Source: an uncultured Oscillospiraceae bacterium (GTDB taxonomy: Bacteria; Bacillota; Clostridia; Oscillospirales; Oscillospiraceae). From it: a DNA stretch of 54,297 nt. The position numbers were made by a program, and so were the translations under genes. The stretch lies in assembly GCA_947624385.1 (NCBI GenBank), contig CANQJZ010000011.1, positions 1-54,297 on the forward strand, read 5' to 3'. The notes under the pieces were generated by a model. It saw only the letters and a list, made by a program, of their open reading frames with translations, did not search any database and was not told the origin of the DNA. Shown one piece after another: positions 7,354-14,606 of this stretch (positions are counted from its first letter, which is position 1; each line of letters opens with the position of its first letter).

Positions 7354-8142
7354 ATGGCCGATAAAAGCGCACTATATCCGAGATTGACATGGGCCGAATG
7401 CCTTGACTTTGTTCGCACCGTATCAAGCTTCAACCTTAAGTCGGTCTCTTATACGGAGATTGCTCGAAAATATGGCCTTACAAGCCCCACCGCTAAGTCA
7501 TTTACGGCGAAAATCAGTTCAGCTAAGCAGTTTGGACTCATCACAACGTCTGACGGTAACGTAGTTCAACTTACGGATACATGTAAACGTATCCTATTTC
7601 CTGTGGACGAGGATACTCGTTCAATCGAACGAGCGTGTTTTAGCCTTCCGCCACTCTATAGCAAGCTAATCGCTGCCTATGATGGAAAGGCTCTGCCAAA
7701 TCAGACCTTGCTGTCCAACGTTTTGATGAATAGTTATAGAATCCAGCGGGGCGCAAAGGATGTGGCGGCAGATGCTTTTCTCAAGAGCGCCGAGCAGCTG
7801 GACCTCATTAGAGGGGGGATTCTTTGCTATTCGCAGGCAGAGGAATTGCCGAAGCAGGCCCAAGAGCTCGAGGCAGAAACCGGAGTCTCTGATGACGAAA
7901 CGCAGGGGCTACAAGCGCCAGTAGAGTCTGGAATTGTAGCTAGTACCCCTATCATCCAGACGAGTTCCTCGCTTGCCAGTGGTATTAGTGAGGCGGACTA
8001 TATCACACAAGCAATTCCTGTAAATTCAGGAAAAATCGCGAGATTCATTATTCCGGTGGATTCGACACAGGATGACCTTCTCCTTCTGCGAGATATGTTC
8101 GACGTGCTGCTTAAACGGAAGTTTAAGATAGACATTGAATAG
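7354..8142 (+). CDS. Putative winged-helix DNA-binding protein of a mobile element
   Basis: 262 residues. Residues 10-75 look like a winged helix (YTEIARKYGLTSPTAKSFTAKISSAKQFGLI followed by a beta wing, VVQLTD). Residues 90-160 are helical, 160-215 low-complexity and acidic, and the C terminus (ARFIIPVDSTQDDLLLLRDM) forms a short alpha/beta segment. The layout is similar to DUF5343-like proteins found on plasmids and integrative elements, though I cannot name the family. It has its own promoter and terminator, so it is a single-gene unit. The base composition is lower in GC than the chromosomal genes, suggesting transfer. Confidence 0.55.
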   Translation: MADKSALYPRLTWAECLDFVRTVSSFNLKSVSYTEIARKYGLTSPTAKSFTAKISSAKQFGLITTSDGNVVQLTDTCKRILFPVDEDTRSIERACFSLPPLYSKLIAAYDGKALPNQTLLSNVLMNSYRIQRGAKDVAADAFLKSAEQLDLIRGGILCYSQAEELPKQAQELEAETGVSDDETQGLQAPVESGIVASTPIIQTSSSLASGISEADYITQAIPVNSGKIARFIIPVDSTQDDLLLLRDMFDVLLKRKFKIDIE

Positions 8143-8146
8143 AAAA

Positions 8147-8176
8147 GCAGACCACCCATAGGTGATCTGCCCTCTT
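8147..8176 (+). terminator. Terminator after the winged-helix gene
   Basis: A 10-base stem with one C-A mismatch (GCAGACCACC with GGTGATCTGC), loop CATA, then CCTCTT. It starts 5 bases after the stop codon. Confidence 0.55.
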
Positions 8177-8299
8177 GAACCTGTGTGCCAGCACAGATTC
8201 CGCCGACACATGTATGCCGGGGTGCAATGCACAATCAAAATGTACCATACTGTTTCGCGGATTTCAAGAGGGACCTTCTAAAAAAGGAGGGAAGGCCCT

Positions 8300-8431
8300 A
8301 TGGCTGACAAAAGTGATTATGTGCTGGTTTTTACGCCATACATCACCCGTCGGGGGACTCGCATCTGGGCATTTCAATATGGATTGACAGCTTTTTGCTT
8401 GAGAATCCCTCGTGAGAAATATCGCGGCTGA
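8300..8431 (+). CDS. Small conserved-looking protein, 43 residues
   Basis: An ORF of 43 codons with a strong ribosome site (GGAGGGAAGG) just upstream and a perfect terminator 9 bases after its TGA. The product has a patterned sequence: YVLVFTPYITRRGTRIWA, then FQYGLTAFCLRIPREKYRG. Its basic, aromatic character and its clean expression signals argue for a real gene. I recall similar very short proteins (VFTPYIT... AFCL pattern) on conjugative elements of clostridia, but cannot give a function. Confidence 0.5.
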   Translation: MADKSDYVLVFTPYITRRGTRIWAFQYGLTAFCLRIPREKYRG

Positions 8432-8439
8432 CTAATGGA

Positions 8440-8472
8440 GGGAGCTTGTTCCGGCGCAAGCTCCCTTTTCTT
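8440..8472 (+). terminator. Rho-independent terminator after the 43-residue gene
   Basis: Perfect 9-base stem GGGAGCTTG / CAAGCTCCC, 8-base loop, then TTTTCTT. Confidence 0.85.
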
Positions 8473-8501
8473 CTAATTTGACATTTGTTGCTGCACTGGC
8501 G

Positions 8502-8810
8502 TCATATCAATCGCTCGTAATCGCTGGGGCCGTAGAAGAAGCGGAGAATATAGACGGTTTTGCGCTCTTCGTCAACGCGGTACACCATGATATAATTTTG
8601 AATGCTGACACGCCTGTAACCAAGAGCCTGCAATCGCAGATTCTGACACTGGCCGTACATGTATGGCGTGCGCGACAAATCGTCATAGCACGCGGCTATT
8701 TTGTCGGCCAGAGAAGCGGCGGCCTGGGGATTGGCGAGCACAGTCACGATATACCCGATGATCTCGTCCAAGTCCGCATCGGCGGCATCACTGATCTTTA
8801 CCTTATACAT
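8502..8810 (-). CDS. RelE/ParE-family toxin
   Basis: 102 residues with the RelE/ParE fold order: a first strand YKVKISDAADADLDEIIGYI, two helices, then strands with LGYRRVSIQNYIMVYRV and the C-terminal strand VYILRFFYG followed by SDYERLI. The conserved Arg and Tyr/Phe residues typical of this family (YRR, YRVDEE, RFFYG) are present. It overlaps the 3' end of the antitoxin gene by 8 bases, so translation is coupled. ParE-type proteins poison gyrase and RelE-types cut mRNA on the ribosome; the sequence alone does not decide between them. Confidence 0.85.
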   Translation of the reverse strand: MYKVKISDAADADLDEIIGYIVTVLANPQAAASLADKIAACYDDLSRTPYMYGQCQNLRLQALGYRRVSIQNYIMVYRVDEERKTVYILRFFYGPSDYERLI

Positions 8811-9063
8811 CGTACTTTTCGCGCAGCGCCTTCAGAGCGGTCCGAGCGTCCTTGGCATGACCAGCTTGAATATCGTCCTCCGCCTGGGCCAACCTAGTGT
8901 AGACGTCCAGCATCAGCATCTTTTCCTCGTAGGCTTTCATGCTCATAATGACCATGTCGCCATAGCCGTTTTTCGTGATATACACCGGATCATTGGATTC
9001 CTGGCACATTCTGGAAATGGAAGCGGTGTCTTTCAGGTCTTTTATAGGAATGATATGGGGCAT
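8803..9063 (-). CDS. Phd/YefM-family antitoxin
   Basis: 86 residues from the ATG at 9063, which has AAGGAGG 7 bases upstream. The N-terminal 55 residues are the Phd/YefM DNA-binding domain: IIPIKDLKDTASISRMCQESNDPVYITKNG and MVIMSMKAYEE. The C-terminal part is a helix rich in Ala, Glu and Lys that would wrap the toxin. The gene precedes the toxin as usual, and its promoter overlaps repeated sequence that may be its own operator, consistent with the autoregulation known for this family. Confidence 0.85.
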   Translation of the reverse strand: MPHIIPIKDLKDTASISRMCQESNDPVYITKNGYGDMVIMSMKAYEEKMLMLDVYTRLAQAEDDIQAGHAKDARTALKALREKYDV

Positions 9064-9085
9064 ACCGGCACCTCCTTGTGGCCTT

Positions 9086-9114
9086 ATTGTACCATGATAT
9101 GGCCATGATATCAA
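9086..9114 (-). promoter_or_regulatory. Promoter and likely operator of the Phd/RelE pair
   Basis: On the minus strand TTGATA (9109-9114) and TACAAT (9086-9091) are 17 bases apart. The spacer holds two direct copies of ATATCATGG and the palindrome ATGGCCAT, a plausible binding site for the antitoxin. The -35 box overlaps the stop codon of the upstream FRG-domain ORF. Confidence 0.7.
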
Positions 9115-10337
9115 GGCTTATTCTGTTCTTCTAACGAATAGACACCTGTCTTTCTTGTCGAAAGCTGTATCCCATAATATTCCTCGATGGAAAACCCCAT
9201 ATCTTTCCTGTTGGCTTGTCTGATCCGCTGTCTGGTCGCGCCGAACGACGGATGCTCGTTGCAAATGTGTATAGGAGCGGGGCAAATATGGCTCTGTTCC
9301 AGCGCACGCTTGTATTGCTCGGCGTTCGCAGCCAGATCGTTCTTTTCCAGCGCATATTGGAAGGCCTCATCCGAGAAGTCCGTGGCATAAATGATGCAGT
9401 CAAGGATATCGTAGAAATCGCTCAGGCCCTCCTGTGGGTATATTTTTTCTCCGCCGCCCATGAGTTCATAAACATCCTGCGACAGTTTTTCGCTGTGGCG
9501 AAAGCGAAACTGCTCAAGGATGGGATTATCCTGAAGCGGGACCGAATCCTTCATATGCATGCTGTATCCGTATTGGGTGTGGCAGCGCATAAACGGCTGG
9601 TAGCCTATCGGCAGGATCGCCCCCTCCGCGCGTTTAAACTCTTGTTCACTGAGGACCGCCATGTTCTTTAAGTTAACACTGAACGCTTGTGCGCGGAAGA
9701 TCACGCCATATTGGGTGTCGCACTTTTTCCCAGTCTGCGCTCTCGTCAGCGGGAACCATTTTCTTACATTGTTATCCCAGTAGCAGGTGGCAAAGAAAAG
9801 CGCCACATTGAAATCATTCGTGATATCCAGCCAATCTGTCTCCAGGCCGTAGTGCTGCGCCAAAGCGTCCACGAGCACCGTCAACCCGTTATCATCCCAG
9901 CACTTTACCCGGTCAAACTTCCTGATGAAAAACGCAAATTCGGCGATGCGCATGTCCGCCACGAGCCGATACAGCAGCTTGTCCTTATCCGATTCGATTT
10001 TACGTAGTGGACGGCTCAACGTAGTGCCGCTCTGTGTATATATTTTCTTCTCTCCCCGGTAATAGTGTTCCGTGACCTCCGCACCGTTGCGGAAGCGGAA
10101 CACCAGCCGGCCGTCGGCATGGACCGTAACGTGGTCCACCGTGGCTGTCCAGAGGGCAGGGTCGAAGTCCAGCGGGAGAGTGTCCAGCGAGTAGATGGCG
10201 AAGAGGAAGCCGCTGAGCTCGTCCGCCTGGATCTGCCGCCGCTCCCGCTTCTTTTGCAGCCCATCGTGGCGGGCCTGCAGCTTCTCATACCGCGCCGCCA
10301 AGGCGTCATACCGGGCCGTATATTCGGCCTGGTCCAT
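9111..10337 (-). CDS. Chimeric ORF: serine-recombinase C terminus fused to an FRG-domain protein
   Basis: 408 residues. Residues 1-92 match the C-terminal tail of Tn4451-type large serine recombinases: a coiled coil (EKLQARHDGLQKKRERRQ), then GFLFAIYSLDTLPLDFDPALW and VDHVTVHADGRLVFRFRNG. At about residue 92 the sequence switches to an FRG domain, starting HYYRGEKKIY, with the family's conserved AQHYGLETDWLDITNDF and NVALFFA. FRG proteins are widespread in accessory DNA and several occur beside defence genes; their biochemical role is not settled. The recombinase frame is open upstream to about 10404 but blocked by a stop, so only internal ATGs are available. The native N terminus of the FRG protein is lost. 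Confidence 0.7.
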   Translation of the reverse strand: MDQAEYTARYDALAARYEKLQARHDGLQKKRERRQIQADELSGFLFAIYSLDTLPLDFDPALWTATVDHVTVHADGRLVFRFRNGAEVTEHYYRGEKKIYTQSGTTLSRPLRKIESDKDKLLYRLVADMRIAEFAFFIRKFDRVKCWDDNGLTVLVDALAQHYGLETDWLDITNDFNVALFFATCYWDNNVRKWFPLTRAQTGKKCDTQYGVIFRAQAFSVNLKNMAVLSEQEFKRAEGAILPIGYQPFMRCHTQYGYSMHMKDSVPLQDNPILEQFRFRHSEKLSQDVYELMGGGEKIYPQEGLSDFYDILDCIIYATDFSDEAFQYALEKNDLAANAEQYKRALEQSHICPAPIHICNEHPSFGATRQRIRQANRKDMGFSIEEYYGIQLSTRKTGVYSLEEQNKP

Positions 10338-10404
10338 GGCCCTGTCGGCGTTCTCCTTTTGTCGATAGACGGATAGCCGGTCGGTGCTCTTTTGCTCATA
10401 ATAC
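10338..10404 (-). pseudogene. Upstream remnant of the serine recombinase frame
   Basis: The recombinase frame continues from the chimeric ORF up to a TGA near 10405, reading YYEQKSTDRLSVYRQKENADRA. There is no start codon and the recombinase catalytic domain is missing. A related 33-base segment recurs at 11607-11639. Confidence 0.5.
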
Positions 10405-10445
10405 CCTCCCGATCAAGAAAATATGTACTATAGGGGCAATAATTC

Positions 10446-10513
10446 GCCTATATAATTTATGTAATGATAGCATAATAGCCCATATAATTCAAGTAAAAAT
10501 GAATTATATAGGC
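10446..10513. promoter_or_regulatory. Three copies of a 14-base operator before the XRE gene
   Basis: GCCTATATAATTTA (10446-10459), GCCCATATAATTCA (10478-10491) and, inverted, TGAATTATATAGGC (10500-10513). The second and third copies form a near-perfect inverted repeat around an 8-base centre; the first is 18 bases further upstream. The TATAAT within the second copy may itself be the -10 box of the XRE gene, so binding would block transcription. Confidence 0.6.
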
Positions 10514-10523
10514 AGGAATGGGT

Positions 10524-10856
10524 ATGGATCACTACGCGATCGGACAGAGGATACGGAAAATACGAAAGGCGCGGGGGCTGTCACAGGAGGAACTGGCGGA
10601 GCAGGTGGGCATCTCCACTACGCACATGAGCCACATAGAGACGGGCAACACGAAAATGAGCCTGCCCATCTTCGTTGCGCTGGCTGCCGCGTTGGAGGTT
10701 CGGACGGACGAGCTTCTGTATGACGAGACCCCGGCGGGGCGGAGCGCGTCGCTGACGCATATCGCGGAGCTTCTGGACGGATGCACCACACCGCAGGTGC
10801 GCGTCATCGAGGACATTGTGAAAGCGGCAAAGGAATCTTTTCAGGCAAACATGTAA
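10524..10856 (+). CDS. XRE/Cro-CI family transcription regulator
   Basis: 110 residues from the ATG at 10524; the alternative ATG at 10518 is only one base from the AGGA element and is less likely. Residues 8-62 are a standard five-helix XRE domain: IGQRIRKIRKARGLSQEELAEQVGIS, then THMSHIETGNTKMSLPIF and the fifth helix ending TDELL. The C-terminal 45 residues are helical and may dimerise. Three operator-like repeats immediately upstream suggest autorepression. It may originally have controlled the mobile element whose recombinase remnants lie alongside. Confidence 0.85.
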   Translation: MDHYAIGQRIRKIRKARGLSQEELAEQVGISTTHMSHIETGNTKMSLPIFVALAAALEVRTDELLYDETPAGRSASLTHIAELLDGCTTPQVRVIEDIVKAAKESFQANM

Positions 10857-10927
10857 AAATTATGTAAACCGCATCCCTCTGATATCAGGATCTGTATCCA
10901 AATGAACTGTAAAATTATCGCGCCATG

Positions 10928-10956
10928 TTGACATTCTGACAAAAGCGGTTTATACT
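10928..10956 (+). promoter_or_regulatory. Promoter of the glutathione peroxidase-like gene
   Basis: Consensus TTGACA at 10928-10933 and TATACT at 10951-10956 with 17 bases between. AAAGGAGGA follows before the ATG at 11007. Confidence 0.8.
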
Positions 10957-11006
10957 AAAATCAATCTCGCAAGATTAAATATACGTGGATCAAAGGAGGA
11001 CGCACT

Positions 11007-11546
11007 ATGAACATTTATGACTTCACGGTAAAGGCGCAGGACGGCAGCGAGGTCTCGTTGGCGGCTTATAGGGGCAAGGTGCTGGTCATCGTCAATACCG
11101 CTACCGGCTGCGGTTTTACGCCACAGTACAGCGAGCTGCAGGACCTTTACGAGCTGCACCGGAAGGACGGGCTGGAGATACTGGACTTCCCCTGCAACCA
11201 GTTCATGGACTAGGCCCCCGGCAGCGACGAGGAGATACACGCCTTCTGCACCGGCCGCTTCGGCATCACCTTCCCCCAGTTTTCCAAGATCGACGTGAAT
11301 GGTGAAAACGCCATCCCGCTTTACAAATATCTCACGGCCAACACTGCCTTCGGCGGGTTCTCAGGTCCCATGGGGCTGGTGCTGAAGCCCATCGTGAAGA
11401 AGATGGACAAGGACTATAAAAATAACGGCAATATCAAGTGGAACTTCACCAAGTTCGTCATCGACAGGGAGGGCAGCATCGCCGGGCGGTTCGAGCCCAC
11501 GGACGCCATGGACAAGCTGAAGGCCAAGGTGGAGGAACTGCTGTGA
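11007..11546 (+). pseudogene. Glutathione/thiol peroxidase gene with an in-frame TAG
   Basis: Reading through one TAG (11211-11213) gives 179 residues with the whole GPx fold: NTATGCGFTPQYSELQDLY with the peroxidatic Cys at residue 35, the strand LEILDFPCNQF, then stop, then PGSDEEIHAFC, FPQFSKIDVNGENAIPLYKYL and the C-terminal motif IKWNFTKFVIDREG. The Trp and Asn of the catalytic site lie in WNFTKF. Homologues have Gln-Ala-Pro-Gly or similar at the stop, so a Gln codon has become TAG. Promoter and ribosome site are perfect and nothing else is damaged, so either the mutation is recent or the amber codon is suppressed. Without readthrough only residues 1-68 would be made, which should be inactive. 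Confidence 0.8.
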
Positions 11547-11611
11547 TGTTTCACTGCGACTATGTGGCGGAGAACGCCTGCTCCCGGCTCATCAGCATGG
11601 ACCTGGACGGA
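11546..11611 (+). pseudogene. Short ORF overlapping the peroxidase stop
   Basis: An ATG overlaps the peroxidase TGA and opens a 21-codon frame (CDYVAENACSRLISMDLDG) that ends in TAG inside the recombinase-like repeat. The Cys-containing pattern recalls the start of a small TSCPD-type protein, but it is too short to name. It was probably truncated by the same insertion that left the recombinase remnant. Confidence 0.25.
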
Positions 11612-11639
11612 TAGCCGGTCAATGGTTTTTCGCTCATAG
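11607..11639. repeat. Divergent copy of a recombinase segment (other copy near 10370-10402)
   Basis: The 15 bases GACGGATAGCCGGTC are identical in both places and the following 18 bases match at 13 positions. On the minus strand both encode a Tyr-Glu-(Arg/Gln)-Lys-x-x-Asp-Arg-Leu-Ser-Val stretch of a large serine recombinase. This is a second, separate trace of such an element. Confidence 0.45.
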
Positions 11640-11655
11640 TAACTAATATATTTTC

Positions 11656-11690
11656 ATCCCCCGGGGTAGCTAAAGGCCGTCCCGGGGGAT
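11656..11690. repeat. GC-rich inverted repeat
   Basis: ATCCCCCGGG and CCCGGGGGAT flank a 15-base loop. There is no T-run after either arm, so it is a stable stem without clear terminator character; it may still end the peroxidase transcript. Confidence 0.4.
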
Positions 11691-11784
11691 GGAATTTGGT
11701 CGGCGGCCCGGGTGGCAGTTCTTCGCCTGTGTGGGGCGGGAAGATGCAATTCAGGTCGTTTTTTGTCGATTCAGGACGAACCCC

Positions 11785-11814
11785 TTGACGATCCGGGCGG
11801 ATTTTCCATTATAT
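11785..11814 (+). promoter_or_regulatory. Probable promoter of the secreted protein gene
   Basis: TTGACG at 11785-11790 and TTATAT at 11809-11814, 18-base spacer. The ATG at 11900 is preceded by AAGGAGG. Confidence 0.55.
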
Positions 11815-11899
11815 ATAGGCGTTGCGACGGCGCGCCGCTTCGATCGCGGGCAGCGCCGGTCAAACAAAATTTTCTGAAACACAAGGAGGAACACAAACA

Positions 11900-12559
11900 A
11901 TGAAAAAGCTGCTAGCCGTCATCCTGAGCGCCGTGCTCATGCTCAGCGTCTGCGCCTTTACGGAGGGCCCGGAGGCCGGCACCTGCTACTGCCTGTCCGG
12001 CATCTCCCTGGAGGAGAGCGTCAACCCCGAGAAGACCGTCACCATCGACGAGGACGTCACCGACCCGGATACCGGCGAGGTGCTGGTGCCCGCGGGCGAC
12101 TATAAGGTGTCCTCCTTCACCGTGGATAAGGAGCTGCTTATCAAGATCCTGGGCAACATGACCCTGAACGGCGAGCCCATCCCCAACGTGGAGATGCTGA
12201 AGGACGAGAACACGGACGCCATGCTGACGGGCGCCATCTATGAGGGCCAGGGCGATCTGCAGACCAGCGTGGGCTATATGTTCATCACCGCCTCCGACGG
12301 CGAGGTCGAGGGCTATAACGGCGGGTACTATTCAGGCGCGTTTTGCAAAAATCATGAGGAGGAACCGAATGAAACTCGTGAAGAAGCTCGTGTCCGCGAT
12401 TCTTGCGGCGGCGCTGGTGGCCTCCCTGGGCGGCAGCGCCCTGGCCTGCACCACGGTGGCGGTGGGCAAGAACGCCTCCGCCGACGGCTCCGTGCTGGTC
12501 TCCCACACCTGCGACGGCTGGTACGACCACCGCGGATATCGTCAGCCCCAACGGCATGA
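11900..12559 (+). CDS. Secreted protein of unknown function, 3' end damaged
   Basis: The frame gives 219 residues but only the first 150 or so look native. Residues 1-22 are a Sec signal peptide (KKLLAVILSAVLMLSVCAF). The body is Asp/Glu/Thr-rich with beta-like stretches (KTVTIDEDVTDPDTGEVL, KVSSFTVDKELLIKIL) and an end like GYNGGYYSGAF. From about 12360 the frame overlaps the dipeptidase gene in another phase and turns Arg/Gly-rich, which is shadow coding; the original stop was lost. I do not recognise a domain. It may have been co-transcribed with the dipeptidase, as a ribosome site for the latter lies inside its end. Confidence 0.5.
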   Translation: MKKLLAVILSAVLMLSVCAFTEGPEAGTCYCLSGISLEESVNPEKTVTIDEDVTDPDTGEVLVPAGDYKVSSFTVDKELLIKILGNMTLNGEPIPNVEMLKDENTDAMLTGAIYEGQGDLQTSVGYMFITASDGEVEGYNGGYYSGAFCKNHEEEPNETREEARVRDSCGGAGGLPGRQRPGLHHGGGGQERLRRRLRAGLPHLRRLVRPPRISSAPTA

Positions 12560-12950
12560 TGGTCATCGCGAACCTGGAGCAGATCGGGCTGGCCCGGGCC
12601 GACAGCGCCAGGGAGTGCGTGCAGATCATGGGCCAGATCGCCGAGCGGTACGGCTACTGCGACGGCGGCGAGTGCCTGCTGGTCGCCGACAACGATGAGG
12701 TGTGGATATTCGAGATATGCGGCGGCGGCCCCCAGTGGACGGCCGACAGCGGCGCGCCGGCGCTCACTGGGTCGCCCGCCGGCTGGGCGACGACCAGGTC
12801 TTCGTGGGCGCCAACCGGTCCCGCGTCGGCGTGATCGACTTTGACGATTCGGACAACTTCATGTGGTCCACCGACATCACCGCCCTGCCGGAAGAGCTTG
12901 GCCGGTGGAAGCAGGGCGAGCCGTTCAATTACTCCAGTGAGCCGGACCGG
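12369..12950 (+). pseudogene. C69-family dipeptidase, internally deleted and frameshifted
   Basis: From the ATG at 12369 (GAGGAGG upstream) comes a signal peptide ending in ALA followed by CTTVAVGKNASADGSVLVSH, where the Cys is the N-terminal nucleophile of PepD-like C69 peptidases. After GWYDH the frame changes near 12533 to a piece with RECVQIMGQIAERYGY and DNDEVWIFEI, and near 12768 to a third piece with HWVARRLGDDQVFVGANRSR. Each is a recognisable family segment, but about 100 residues between the first two and the whole C-terminal half are missing. A terminator follows at 12958. The gene cannot encode an active enzyme. Confidence 0.75.
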
Positions 12951-12957
12951 ACAAGAG

Positions 12958-12995
12958 AAAAGACTGCTTTCCCGTGCCGGGAAGGCAGTCTTTTA
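12958..12995. terminator. Bidirectional rho-independent terminator
   Basis: AAAAGACTGC pairs with GCAGTCTTTT; the 17-base loop region is itself partly self-complementary (TTCCCG / CGGGAA). It lies between the broken dipeptidase and the convergent pyk gene. Confidence 0.75.
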
Positions 12996-13047
12996 CTATC
13001 GCACGGCCATGCTGTCGCTGGCGTGGCAGTAAATTATGTAAACTCAG

Positions 13048-14481
13048 TCACAGCAAATCGTCCTCGTCGATGACGTGGGCCTTGAGAAGGTTGGTGTGAC
13101 CGGTGCGGCCCAGGGGCACGCCCGCGGTGATGACCACCGTGTCGCCCATCTTCACGAGCCGCTCCTTCACCGCCACCTCGCAGGCCATGGCCATGATCCG
13201 GTCGGTGCTGGTCACCTCGCCGGTGAGCACTGGGATGGTGCCCCAGCACAGGGCCAGCTGCCGGCGGACCCGCTCGTGCATGGTCAGGGCCACCACCGGG
13301 CAGGCGGGCCGGAACCGGGCGATCATGCGGGCGGTGCTGCCGGAGGCCGTGGCGGTCAGGATGGCCGCGGCGTTCAGGTCCTTGGCGGTGATGGCGCTGG
13401 TGTGGGTGATGGCGTCGCTGATGGAGGGGGCCGAGACCAGCTCGAACTCCTTGAACTCCCGCCAGTAGCCCGCGGCGGACTCCGCCTCCGTGACGATATC
13501 GGCCATGGCGGTCAGGGCCTCGATGGGGTACTTGCCGCTGGCGGTCTCGCCGGAGAGCATGACGCAGCTGGTGCCGTCGAACACGGCGTTGGCCACGTCG
13601 GACACCTCCGCCCGGGTGGGGCGGGGATTGCGTATCATGGAGTCCAGCATCTGGGTGGCGGTGATGACGGGCTTGCTCTCCAGCAGGCACTTGTCGATCA
13701 TCTTCTTCTGGATGATGGGCACACGGGCGGCGGGGATCTCCACGCCCAGGTCGCCGCGAGCCACCATGACGCCGTCGGCGGCCATGATGATCTCCTCCAT
13801 GTTGTCCACGCCCTCCTGGTTCTCGATCTTGGCGATGATGCGCACGCCGTCGCCGCCGCATTCATGCAGCACCTCGCGGATGGCCTGCACGTCGCTGGCC
13901 TTGCGGACAAAGGAGGCGGCGATGAAATCGAAGTCGTTCTCCACGCCGAAGCGGATGTCCTCGATGTCCTTTTCCGTGATAGCGGGCAGATGGATGCTGG
14001 CGCCGGGGATGTTGATGGACTTGTGGTTGGACAGAACGCCGCCGTTCTCCACCCGGCAGACGATCTCCCGGCCGTCGATCTTCTCCACCCGGATGGCCAC
14101 CAGGCCGTCGTCGATCAAAATCTGCTGGCCGGGGGCCACCTCGTTGTGCAGCTCCTTATAGGTGACCGCCACACGATGGCTGTCCCCCACCGCGTCCTCG
14201 GTGGTCAGGGTGAAGGTGTCCCCCTCCGTCAGGGTCACGGAGTTTTCCGCAAAGGTGCGGATGCGGATCTCCGGGCCCTTGGTGTCCAGCACCGTGGCCA
14301 CGGGGCGGCTGATGGTGTCCCGCACGGAGTTGAGCAGATGGAGCCGTTTCAGATGTTCTTCATGGGTCCCGTGGGAGAAATTGAACCGGGCGGCGTCCAT
14401 GCCGGCGCGGATCAGGCCACGGATCTTTTCCTCGCTGTCCACGGCGGGACCAAGCGTGCAGATGATCTTTGTCCTTCTCAT
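13048..14481 (-). CDS. pyk: Pyruvate kinase
   Basis: 477 residues from the ATG at 14481, which has GGAGGG 8 bases upstream. It converts phosphoenolpyruvate and ADP to pyruvate and ATP in glycolysis. The sequence shows RRTKIICTLGPAVDSEEKI, ARFNFSHGTHEEH with the nucleotide-binding Arg/Asn/Ser, the Mg and substrate segment VMVARGDLGVEIPAARVP, and NPRPTRAEVSDVANAVFDG. The C-terminal domain ends at DEDDLL, so there is no extra PEP-utiliser domain of the kind found in Bacillus enzymes. It is a single-gene unit on the minus strand between two stretches of rightward genes. Confidence 0.97.
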   Translation of the reverse strand: MRRTKIICTLGPAVDSEEKIRGLIRAGMDAARFNFSHGTHEEHLKRLHLLNSVRDTISRPVATVLDTKGPEIRIRTFAENSVTLTEGDTFTLTTEDAVGDSHRVAVTYKELHNEVAPGQQILIDDGLVAIRVEKIDGREIVCRVENGGVLSNHKSINIPGASIHLPAITEKDIEDIRFGVENDFDFIAASFVRKASDVQAIREVLHECGGDGVRIIAKIENQEGVDNMEEIIMAADGVMVARGDLGVEIPAARVPIIQKKMIDKCLLESKPVITATQMLDSMIRNPRPTRAEVSDVANAVFDGTSCVMLSGETASGKYPIEALTAMADIVTEAESAAGYWREFKEFELVSAPSISDAITHTSAITAKDLNAAAILTATASGSTARMIARFRPACPVVALTMHERVRRQLALCWGTIPVLTGEVTSTDRIMAMACEVAVKERLVKMGDTVVITAGVPLGRTGHTNLLKAHVIDEDDLL

Positions 14482-14525
14482 ATCGTGTCCCTCCTGCAAG
14501 AAGTCTGTTTTTGCGCTATGACGCT

Positions 14526-14554
14526 ATTATACAGGATATCCGCGGGTTTTTCCA
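14526..14554 (-). promoter_or_regulatory. Promoter of pyk
   Basis: Minus strand TATAAT (14526-14531) with a weak -35 TGGAAA (14549-14554) at 17 bases. Confidence 0.6.
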
Positions 14555-14606
14555 TAGCGCGCCGGCAAAAACACTGGCCCGGTGGTCGGCGAGCGCGGGC
14601 GAGGAA

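Noticed and set aside
10857-13042. Direct repeat AAATTATGTAAAC at about 10857 and 13030 as possible attachment sites
   Set aside because: A 13-base AT-rich match is expected several times by chance in a window of this size, and there is no integrase or tRNA next to either copy.
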